Shown one piece after another: positions 16,049-23,624 of a DNA stretch of 50,366 nt. The DNA is taken from positions 1-50,366 of the forward strand of contig NZ_BMZA01000018.1 of assembly GCF_014652555.1 (NCBI RefSeq), read 5' to 3'. This stretch comes from Novosphingobium colocasiae (GTDB lineage: Bacteria; Pseudomonadota; Alphaproteobacteria; Sphingomonadales; Sphingomonadaceae). Each line of letters begins with the position of its first letter. Positions within the stretch are counted from its first letter, which is position 1. Under the pieces are notes generated by a model, which ran no database searches, was not told the origin of the DNA, and saw nothing but the letters and a program-made list of their open reading frames with translations. Made by a program: the position numbers and the translations under genes.

Positions 16049-18415
16049 ATGAACCCCGATCGTCTTTCCATCCTGCTGATCGGCCTGCTGCTTGCCGCCT
16101 GGACGATCGGCGCGGCCTGGGCGGTGCTGTCGGCGCGGGCGCGGCAGGTCAAGGCCGAGGCGCAGATGCGTTCTGCCCGGCGGCTTTCGCGCATGGTCGA
16201 GGAATCGCCGGCGCTGCCGCTGCTGGTGCGGGTGGACGGGAGGATCGAGGCGAGCCCGCGATTGGCGTTGTGGCTGGGGCTCGATGCGGTGCCGCAGTTC
16301 CTGTCCGAACTCGACAAGGGCAATCGCGGGCTGACGGCGGAATGCCTGGCCGAGCTGACCGAGAATGTGCGGCGCACCCAGAAGACGGCGGCACCGTTCC
16401 GCATGGCGGTGACCCCGCGCAACTCCACCCGGGCGCTGGCGCTGCGCGGGCATCTTGCCGATCCGCAGGTGTCGCCCGGCGGCGCGGCGCTCGTATGGGT
16501 GTTCGATTTCAGCGAGAGCGAGAGCGAGCTGACCCGCTTGCGCGACGAGGCGGAGCGGGCGCGCGGCGATTTCCATGCGCTGGTCTCGCTGATCGAAGCC
16601 GCGCCGATGCCGATGTGGTTCCGCCGCCCGGACGGGGCGTTGCAGCTCGTCAATTCCGCCTATGTCGCGGCGGTGGGCGGGGGCGATGCACAAGGCGTGG
16701 TGGCCGCCGGGACCGAACTGGTCGAGGCGATCGAAGGCGTCTCACCGGGGCAGGTGGCGCTGGAGGCGACGCGGCGCGGCGCTCCGGTCGAACGGGTGGT
16801 ATCGACCACGATCAACGGCCAGCGCCGCACCATGCGCGTCAGCGACCTGCCGCTGGGCGAGGACGGCGTGGCCGGTTATGCGATCGACATCGAGGACATG
16901 GAGGAGATGTCCCGCTCGTTCCGGGCCTTCCGCGAGGCGCAGCGGGCATTGCTGGATCAGCTTTCCGCCGGGGTTGCCCAGTTCGATGCGCGGCGGCGGC
17001 TGGCGTTTGCCAACCAGCCGTTCCAGCGCCTGTTCCGCCTGACCCCCGCCGACATGAAGGACCCGCCGCTGTTCGAGCGCCTGCTCGATGCTGCGCGCAA
17101 CCTGGGCCGGGTGCCCGAAGTGCGCGATTTCCCCGCCTGGCGGCGCGAGAAGGCGGCATGGTTCGCCAGCGGATCGACGCAGGAGGAAGCCTGGTCGTTG
17201 GCGGACGGCACACATTTGCGCATCGTTGCCCAGCCGCTGCCCGATGGCGGGCTGCTGCTGATCGTCGAGGACCGGACCGAGCAACTGCGCCTGTCGGCGA
17301 TGCGCGATACGCTGCTGCGCACCCGCACCGCCACGTTCGACAGCCTGTTCGAATCGGTTGCGGTGTTCGCGCCGGACGGGCGGATGCAGTTGTGGAACCG
17401 GCGCTTTGCGGCCGACTGGGGCCTTGATGCCGATTTCCTCGATACCCATCCGCACATCGCCGAGCTGCTGCGCAAGATCGCGGTGCGGCTGAAAGTGCCG
17501 GCGCAGGCCGAGCAGGTGGGTACGGTCGTGCGCTCCGCCACGCTCGATCGCGCGCAGACCGGCGGGCGCATCGCGCTGGCAGACGGGCGGATGCTGGAAT
17601 ACGCCGGGGTGCCGCTGCCCGACGGCAACGGCCTCTTGGCGGTGCTCGACATCACCGACAGCCAGCGCGCCGAAGAAGCGCTGCGCGAAAGCAACGCGGC
17701 GCTCAAGGAAGCCGATGCGATCAAGACCCGGTTCCTCGCCAACATGAGCAAGGAACTGCGCACGCCGCTGACCTCGATCGGCGGTTTTGCGGAACTGCTG
17801 CAAACCGGCCTTGGCGGCGAGCTGAACGAGAGCGGGCGCGAATATCTCGGCGCGATCCTGTCCGCCACCGGCCAACTGGGCGAGAATATCGACAGCCTGC
17901 TGGACCTTTCGCAAAGCGAGGCGGGCCTGCTGCCGCTGCGCAAGGAAGAGGTCGATCTGATGGACTTCCTGCGCACGGTGGCCGAGGAACGCGCCGAGCG
18001 GCTGGCCAAGCGCGGGTTGACGCTGGACTTGCAGGCGGGCGGGGTGCTGCGCCCGGTCATGGCGGACCGGCGGCGGCTGGCCCGCGCTGTGGGCCACCTC
18101 ATCGATAACGCGATCGATGCCAGCAAGCGCGGCCAGCGGGTGCTGGTCCAGGCCCAGCAGCGCAAGGGTGCGGATGGCGAAGTGACCCAGATCGTGGTGC
18201 AGGATCGCGGGGCCGGGATGGACGGGCGCAGCCTCGCCCGCGCGCTCGAAGGCGTGCGGGTCGGCCCGGAAGGCGGGGCGATGCAGACTTCGGCCGAACG
18301 CGGGCAGGGGCTGGGCCTGCCGCTGGCGCGCCGGTTGATCGAGGCGCATGGCGGCACGCTCAAGCTCGAATCCGAACCCGGACGCGGCACGGCGGCGCGG
18401 ATCGAGCTGCCATGA
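16049..18415 (+). CDS. divL: DivL-like PAS sensor pseudokinase (Lys in place of phospho-His)
   Basis: The product has 788 residues: one N-terminal membrane helix (about 7-28), three PAS-like domains (about 170-290, 300-410, 430-545), a HisKA-like dimerisation helix pair (about 555-625) and a C-terminal ATPase domain. The ATPase boxes look complete (HLIDNAIDAS, DRGAGMDG, RGQGLGLPLARRLIEAHGG). In the H-box the usual NMSHELRTPL reads NMSKELRTPL: residue 568 is Lys (AAG, 17750-17752), so it cannot be a normal autophosphorylating histidine kinase. Caulobacter DivL likewise lacks the His (it has Tyr550) and controls the CckA-ChpT-CtrA cell-cycle relay; architecture and gene neighbourhood fit that role here. 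It heads the operon, and its stop overlaps tsaE by four bases. Confidence 0.82.
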   Translation: MNPDRLSILLIGLLLAAWTIGAAWAVLSARARQVKAEAQMRSARRLSRMVEESPALPLLVRVDGRIEASPRLALWLGLDAVPQFLSELDKGNRGLTAECLAELTENVRRTQKTAAPFRMAVTPRNSTRALALRGHLADPQVSPGGAALVWVFDFSESESELTRLRDEAERARGDFHALVSLIEAAPMPMWFRRPDGALQLVNSAYVAAVGGGDAQGVVAAGTELVEAIEGVSPGQVALEATRRGAPVERVVSTTINGQRRTMRVSDLPLGEDGVAGYAIDIEDMEEMSRSFRAFREAQRALLDQLSAGVAQFDARRRLAFANQPFQRLFRLTPADMKDPPLFERLLDAARNLGRVPEVRDFPAWRREKAAWFASGSTQEEAWSLADGTHLRIVAQPLPDGGLLLIVEDRTEQLRLSAMRDTLLRTRTATFDSLFESVAVFAPDGRMQLWNRRFAADWGLDADFLDTHPHIAELLRKIAVRLKVPAQAEQVGTVVRSATLDRAQTGGRIALADGRMLEYAGVPLPDGNGLLAVLDITDSQRAEEALRESNAALKEADAIKTRFLANMSKELRTPLTSIGGFAELLQTGLGGELNESGREYLGAILSATGQLGENIDSLLDLSQSEAGLLPLRKEEVDLMDFLRTVAEERAERLAKRGLTLDLQAGGVLRPVMADRRRLARAVGHLIDNAIDASKRGQRVLVQAQQRKGADGEVTQIVVQDRGAGMDGRSLARALEGVRVGPEGGAMQTSAERGQGLGLPLARRLIEAHGGTLKLESEPGRGTAARIELP

Positions 18416-18870
18416 CCGGCCCGGCCCGGCGGCTGCCGCTGCCCGATCTGGCGGCGATGGAGCGGCTGGGGCAGGCGATCGCCGCAGCGGTGCAGCCGGG
18501 CGATGTCATCGCCCTGTCGGGCAGTCTTGGCGCGGGCAAGACCACGCTGGCGCGGGCGATCATCCGCGCGCTGGGCCATGCGGGCGAAGTGCCTTCCCCC
18601 AGTTTTGCGATCATCGAGGTGTACGATCCGCCATCGGTGCGCCTGCCGCTGGTCCACGCCGATTTCTACCGGCTGAAAAGGCCGGAAGAGGTGGAGGAGA
18701 TCGGCCTTGACGACTATCGCGAGGGTGCGGTGCTGATCGCCGAGTGGCCGGACCATGCCGGCGGTTTCGCGCATGAGGCAGGCTGCCTTGCGATCACGCT
18801 GGAATTTGCGGACGAAGGCAGGATCGCCATTGTCGAGGAGGGCTCCCTTTGGCTAGGCCGGATGCCGTGA
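18412..18870 (+). CDS. tsaE: tRNA threonylcarbamoyladenosine synthesis ATPase TsaE
   Basis: TsaE is the ATPase partner of TsaB-TsaD in making N6-threonylcarbamoyladenosine at position 37 of ANN-decoding tRNAs. The product has 152 residues. The P-loop GSLGAGKTT spans 37-45, followed by the family segments SPSFAIIEVYD and HADFYRL, and the second acidic motif near VLIAEWPD. All are as expected, so the enzyme should be active. It starts inside the stop codon of the divL-like gene (ATGA) and ends in the TGATG overlap with the kinase gene, so translation is coupled on both sides. Confidence 0.95.
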   Translation: MTGPARRLPLPDLAAMERLGQAIAAAVQPGDVIALSGSLGAGKTTLARAIIRALGHAGEVPSPSFAIIEVYDPPSVRLPLVHADFYRLKRPEEVEEIGLDDYREGAVLIAEWPDHAGGFAHEAGCLAITLEFADEGRIAIVEEGSLWLGRMP

Positions 18871-19868
18871 TGACAACGAGTCTCGACATTGTGCCCCCCG
18901 CGATCGCGGCGTTTCTGCAGGCGGCCGGCTGGTCCAGCGCGGCAGTGGAGCCGCTGCCGGGCGACGCATCGTTCCGCCGCTATTTCCGGGTCCGCAATAC
19001 CGACGGCCGCAGCGCCATGCTGATGGACGCGCCCCCGCCGAACGAGGACCCGGGCCCGTTCCTGCGCGCCGCCCGCTGGCTGGATGCCAACGGCATGCGA
19101 CCGCCGCGCATCCTGGCGGAAAAGCCGGAGCAGGGGCTGGTGCTGCTGGAGGACTTCGGCAACGCACGGATGCGCGATTATCTGGACCAGTGGCCTGACG
19201 ACGAAGATGCGGTCTATCGCGCCGCTATCGATGCGCTGGTGCAGTTGCACGAGCTGCCGCCGGGGCCGTTCCTCGATTATTCGATGAGCGAATATCTGCG
19301 CGAGGCGAAGCTGTTCGTGGACTGGTACTGCACGGCGCAGAACCTCTATGTCGACGGGCCCGGTTTCGTCACCGCCTGGGAACAGGTGCTGGGCGATCTG
19401 CTGCCGCGCCAGCGGCCGGGGGTGACCGTGCTGCGCGATTATCACGCCGAGAACATCATGCTGCTGGGTTCGCTTGAAGCGCAGGGGTGGCTGGATTTCC
19501 AGGACGCGTTGAACGGGCATCCGGCCTACGACCTCGTCTCGCTGCTGCAGGACGCGCGGCGCGACGTTTCGCCCGAGCTGGAGGTGGCGATGTTCGATCA
19601 CTACGTCCGCCGGACCGGCACCGATCCCGAGCTGCTGCTCGCCGATTACGCCCGCCTCGGCGCGCAGCGCAACACCAAGATCGTCGGTATCTTCGTGCGG
19701 CTGTGGCGGCGCGATGGCAAGGCCCGCTACCTTGATCTCATCCCCCGCGTCTGGGCGCTGCTGGAGCGCGATCTGGCGCATCCGGCGCTGGAGCCGGTGG
19801 CGCGCTGGTTCGAGGCGAACATTCCCCACGATCTGCGCGTCAGCGGCGGCGGCAGGTTCCCGTCATGA
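18870..19868 (+). CDS. amgK: N-acetylmuramate/N-acetylglucosamine kinase AmgK
   Basis: AmgK phosphorylates the anomeric carbon of MurNAc (and GlcNAc) recovered from cell-wall turnover, the first step of a salvage route to UDP-MurNAc that bypasses MurA. The product has 332 residues of the aminoglycoside-phosphotransferase fold. It has a substrate/nucleotide segment PLPGDASFRRYFRV, a catalytic loop LRDYHAEN (188-195) and the metal-binding Asp209 in WLDFQDALNGHPAYD. The start is set at the ATG in the TGATG junction with tsaE; an upstream ATG at 18849 would overlap tsaE by 22 bases. The gene partner murU immediately follows, as in the known AmgK-MurU pathway, which supports this over a generic phosphotransferase call. 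Confidence 0.9.
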   Translation: MTTSLDIVPPAIAAFLQAAGWSSAAVEPLPGDASFRRYFRVRNTDGRSAMLMDAPPPNEDPGPFLRAARWLDANGMRPPRILAEKPEQGLVLLEDFGNARMRDYLDQWPDDEDAVYRAAIDALVQLHELPPGPFLDYSMSEYLREAKLFVDWYCTAQNLYVDGPGFVTAWEQVLGDLLPRQRPGVTVLRDYHAENIMLLGSLEAQGWLDFQDALNGHPAYDLVSLLQDARRDVSPELEVAMFDHYVRRTGTDPELLLADYARLGAQRNTKIVGIFVRLWRRDGKARYLDLIPRVWALLERDLAHPALEPVARWFEANIPHDLRVSGGGRFPS

Positions 19869-20620
19869 GCGATGGTCTGACTGAAGCGGCTGCTGTGGCT
19901 GCACCGGCACTCGCCAGCGATACCGCGATGGTGCTGGCGGCCGGGCTCGGCAAGCGGATGCGCCCGCTGACCGCGACCCAGCCCAAGCCGCTGGTGCGGG
20001 TGGCCGGCAAGTCGCTGGTCGATCACGCGCTCGACAAGCTGGACGCGGCCGGCGTCGCCAAGGCGGTCGTCAATGTCCACTACCTGGCGGATGCGCTGGA
20101 AGGCCATTTCAAGGTGCGCCGCCAGGGTCCGGCGGTCACCATCTCGGACGAGCGCGCGCTGCTGCTGGAAACCGGCGGCGGCATGGTGGCGGCGCAGGCG
20201 CTGTTGCCCGATCCGTTCTTCTGCCTCAACAGCGACAATATCTGGCTCGATGGTCCGCGCGATGTCTTTGCCGAACTGTCATCGGCGTGGGATGCGGAGC
20301 GGATGGACGCGCTGCTGCTGATGGTGCCGCATCCGCGTGCGGTCAGCTATCGCGGCAAGGGCGATTTCCACCTCGACAGCCTGGGCCGCGTGCGGCGGCG
20401 GCGCAGCGGGCGAGTGGCCCCGTTCATATTCACCGGCATCCAGCTCGTTTCGCACCGCCTGCTGCGCGATGCGCCCGAAGGGCCGTTTTCCACTAACGTG
20501 CTGTGGGATCGCGCGATCGACGAAGGGCGGCTTTACGGGATCTGCCATCAGGGCATCTGGCTGGAAGTGGGCGAACCGTCCGCGATCGCCCCCGCCGAAG
20601 CCTGGCTGACCGGTGCCTGA
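19865..20620 (+). CDS. murU: N-acetylmuramate-1-phosphate uridylyltransferase MurU
   Basis: MurU joins MurNAc-1-phosphate with UTP to give UDP-MurNAc, which enters peptidoglycan synthesis. The product has 251 residues of the sugar nucleotidyltransferase fold. The nucleotide-binding signature is LAAGLGKRMRP (24-34) with the conserved KPL at 41-43. The metal Asp lies in CLNSDNIWLD, and the product-side segment in FTGIQLVS. It overlaps amgK by four bases and addB by eight. The 20-residue Ala-rich N-terminal extension is unusual but harmless. The pair implies that de novo UDP-MurNAc synthesis, the target of fosfomycin, can be partly bypassed. Confidence 0.9.
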   Translation: MSDGLTEAAAVAAPALASDTAMVLAAGLGKRMRPLTATQPKPLVRVAGKSLVDHALDKLDAAGVAKAVVNVHYLADALEGHFKVRRQGPAVTISDERALLLETGGGMVAAQALLPDPFFCLNSDNIWLDGPRDVFAELSSAWDAERMDALLLMVPHPRAVSYRGKGDFHLDSLGRVRRRRSGRVAPFIFTGIQLVSHRLLRDAPEGPFSTNVLWDRAIDEGRLYGICHQGIWLEVGEPSAIAPAEAWLTGA

Positions 20621-23600
20621 CAGTGCTCGCGCCGGCCTGACGGGGCGGCCGCGCGTCTATTCCATCGCCGCCCACCGCGGATTTGCCGATGCCCTGGCGG
20701 CGGGGCTTGCCGCGCGCTTTGCCGAACCCGAGCTGGGCCTTGCGCGGTTGACGCTGCTGCTGCCCAGCCGCCGCGCCGCGCGCACGGTGACCGAAGCGTT
20801 CGTGCGCACGGCGGGCGACGCGAGGGGCACCGGTTCCGGCCTGCTGCTGCCGCGCATGGCGGTGGTGGGTGACCTTGATCTGGACGAGACGCTGGGGCCG
20901 CTGCTCGATCCGCTGGGCGCGGCTGACGTGCCGCCCGCCGCCGATCCGGTCCGCCGCTGGTTGCGGCTGGCGCATTACCTGCGCGAGGTGGAGGGAGAAC
21001 GCGCCGGCCATGGCCCGGCGGTGCTGCGCCGCGCCTTCGATCTGGGCCGGACGATGGATCGGCTGCTGGTGGAAGGCATCGCCCCGGTCGAGGTGTTTGA
21101 AAAAGCGCTGGGGGTGATCGACGAGGTGGCCGGGCACTGGCGCGCCAACACCCGCACCTTCCTCATGGTGCAGCAACTGTGGCTGGCCGAACTGGCCGCG
21201 CGGGGAGAGACTGACGCGGCCGACCGGCGCAACCGCCTGTTCGATCACGCCGCGCAAGGCTGGCGCGAGGCCCCGCCGCAATCGCCGGTGGTTGCCGCCG
21301 GGGTGACCAGCGCATCGCCGGCGCTGGCGCGGCTACTGCGGGTGGTGAGCGAACTGCCGCAGGGCCGTGTGGTGCTGCCCGATCTCGACCTGTCGCTCGA
21401 TGACGCGGTGTGGGAGGAACTGGGCACCGCCGGCGCGCCCGCCACGCCCGACGGTCCCCCGTTCGGCAAGCACGACGCGGTGACGCACCCGCAGTATCAC
21501 CTCAAGCTGCTGCTCCACCGCATGGGGGTGGCGCGCGGCGAAGTGCGCGCCTGGCATCGCTCGGGGATGACCGCCGCCCCGCCCGAGCGCAGCCATGCGA
21601 TCTCGAACCTGTTCCTGCCCCCGCAGGCTTCGGCTGCCTGGGCCAATCTGCCGGCGCGGGCGCGGCGGCTGGCCGGGGTGCGGCTGATGGAAACGGCGCA
21701 CCCGGCGATGGAAGCGCAGGCGATCGCGGTGCTGATCCGGCAGGCGTTGGAAGTGCCCGAGCGGCGGGTGGCGCTGGTCACGCCTGACCGTGCGCTGGCG
21801 GCGCGGGTCGTCGCGCACCTGAAGCGCTGGGACATCGTGGCGGACGATACCGCCGGACAGCCGCTGGGGCAGAGCGCGGCGGGGCGGCTGTTTCTGCTGC
21901 TGGCGCAAGTCATGGCCGAACAGGCCGCGCCGGTGCCGCTGATCGCGCTGCTGACGCATCCGCTGGCGAACGGTGGCGGCGATCGGGCTGACTGGCTGGA
22001 TCATGCCCGTATTCTGGACCGTGCGCTGCGCGGGCCGCGACCGGGCATCGGGCTGGAGCCCTTGCGGGCGCTGGTACAGCAGCGCGGGATCGGCGGGTGG
22101 TGGGAACGGGTGGAAGCGATCCTGTCGCCGCTGTTTTCGCTTTCGGCGGACGAACCGCTCGACCGGCTGGTGGCGCTGCTGGCCGAAGCGGTCGAGGCGC
22201 TGGCCGGGGAGGGGGCGTGGGCCCGCGCCGATGGCCGCGCGCTCGCCGCTTTCGTGGAGGAATTGCGTGCCGCCGCAGCGGACGCCGGGACGCTGATCGC
22301 CCCACGTGATGCCCACGCGGTGCTGCGCGATGCGATGGAGCGGCAGGCGGTGCGGCCACCGTGGGGCGGGCATCCGCGCGTGGCGGTCTACGGCCTGCTC
22401 GAAGCGCGGATGAGCCGGGCCGATCTCGTCATCTGTGGCGGGCTGGTAGAGGGCAAGTGGCCGGGAGCGCCCGCCGTCGAGCCGTTGCTGCCGCCGCCGG
22501 TGCTGCGCGCGCTGGGGGTGCCGGGCGGCGATTTCCGCATCGGTCTGGCCGCGCACGATCTGGCAGGAGCGCTGGGTGCCCCCGAAGTCGTGCTCAGCTA
22601 TGCGCAGCGCGATGAGGGCGCGCCGGTCAACCCGTCGCGCTTCGTCATGCGGGTGCGGGCGATGCTGGGTGACCAGATCGATCGGCATCTGGAAACCGAA
22701 GCGCCGCGCCTGGCCGCGCTGTTGCGCAGCGCTCCCCAAGCCCCCGTTTACCGACGCCCGCAGCCCCGGCCCACCCCGGAACAGCGGCGCGTGGCGGTTT
22801 CGGTTACCGGGCTTGATCGGCTGCGCGGCGATCCGTTCCAGTTCTATGCCGGCTCGATTCTGCGGCTGGCCCGACTCGATTCGCTGGACGCCGAGCCGAG
22901 CGCGGCGTGGAAGGGCGATGTCGCGCACCTGATTCTGCAACGCTGGCACGATGCCGGCGAGCCCGAAGGCGGGTTGCCCGCTATCGCCCAGACGGTGTTC
23001 GACGAGAAGAGCGCCCACCCGTTGATGCGCGCGCTGTGGCGGCCGCGCCTGATCGCGGCGTTCGATACGTTCGATGCGCTGGTGCGGGCGGGCAAGGCCG
23101 AAGGCCGTGCGCCGGTGCTGTGGGAGGCCAAGGGCGACATGCTGCGCAAGGGCGTGCGCATCCACGGGCGGGCCGATCGCATCGACCGGCTGGCCGACGG
23201 CAGCCTGGCGATCGTCGATTACAAGACCGGCAAACCCCCTTCGCGCAAGCGCGTGGAGGAAGGCTTCGCGCTGCAACTGGGCGTGCTGGGGCTGATCGCC
23301 GAAGGCGGCGGCTTTGCGGACGCGCATGGCGATGTGACGGGGTTCGAATACTGGTCGTTCGGCAAGAGCGGCGAGACGCTGGGCTATGTCGATTATCCGG
23401 TGAAGGTGAAGGGCAAGCGTTCCGGCCTCGATCCTGAGGACTTCCTGCCGGAAACCGCGCGGTTCCTCGACCACGCGCTCGATACCTGGATTCTGGGCGA
23501 CGCGCCGTTCACCGCCCGGCTCAACCCCGATCTGGCGAACTACGGCGATTACGATCAGTTGATGCGGCTGGACGAATGGATCGCCACCCTGGGCGCTGCC

Positions 23601-23624
23601 GATGGCACGGAGGACGCGGCATGA
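20613..23624 (+). CDS. addB: AddB subunit of the AddAB helicase-nuclease (alpha type)
   Basis: AddB works with AddA to resect double-strand breaks and load RecA. The product has 1003 residues. The N-terminal helicase-like part has no Walker A motif (LLLPSRRAARTVTEAF at that place), as in the alphaproteobacterial group. The C-terminal nuclease domain has GRADRIDRLADGSLAIVDYKTGKPP, with the Asp and Lys of a PD-(D/E)XK site. The four cysteines that hold an iron-sulfur cluster in Bacillus AddB are absent: the region reads RLRGDPFQFYA near residue 740, and only one Cys occurs in the whole chain. The start is a GTG eight bases inside murU. Confidence 0.93.
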   Translation: MPDSARAGLTGRPRVYSIAAHRGFADALAAGLAARFAEPELGLARLTLLLPSRRAARTVTEAFVRTAGDARGTGSGLLLPRMAVVGDLDLDETLGPLLDPLGAADVPPAADPVRRWLRLAHYLREVEGERAGHGPAVLRRAFDLGRTMDRLLVEGIAPVEVFEKALGVIDEVAGHWRANTRTFLMVQQLWLAELAARGETDAADRRNRLFDHAAQGWREAPPQSPVVAAGVTSASPALARLLRVVSELPQGRVVLPDLDLSLDDAVWEELGTAGAPATPDGPPFGKHDAVTHPQYHLKLLLHRMGVARGEVRAWHRSGMTAAPPERSHAISNLFLPPQASAAWANLPARARRLAGVRLMETAHPAMEAQAIAVLIRQALEVPERRVALVTPDRALAARVVAHLKRWDIVADDTAGQPLGQSAAGRLFLLLAQVMAEQAAPVPLIALLTHPLANGGGDRADWLDHARILDRALRGPRPGIGLEPLRALVQQRGIGGWWERVEAILSPLFSLSADEPLDRLVALLAEAVEALAGEGAWARADGRALAAFVEELRAAAADAGTLIAPRDAHAVLRDAMERQAVRPPWGGHPRVAVYGLLEARMSRADLVICGGLVEGKWPGAPAVEPLLPPPVLRALGVPGGDFRIGLAAHDLAGALGAPEVVLSYAQRDEGAPVNPSRFVMRVRAMLGDQIDRHLETEAPRLAALLRSAPQAPVYRRPQPRPTPEQRRVAVSVTGLDRLRGDPFQFYAGSILRLARLDSLDAEPSAAWKGDVAHLILQRWHDAGEPEGGLPAIAQTVFDEKSAHPLMRALWRPRLIAAFDTFDALVRAGKAEGRAPVLWEAKGDMLRKGVRIHGRADRIDRLADGSLAIVDYKTGKPPSRKRVEEGFALQLGVLGLIAEGGGFADAHGDVTGFEYWSFGKSGETLGYVDYPVKVKGKRSGLDPEDFLPETARFLDHALDTWILGDAPFTARLNPDLANYGDYDQLMRLDEWIATLGAADGTEDAA

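Noticed and set aside
14269..16653. A long minus-strand open frame antisense to ahcY
   Set aside because: It is the mirror of the strongly coding ahcY gene in a GC-rich genome; its translation is His/Arg/Gln-rich with no domain, and ahcY on the other strand is certain.
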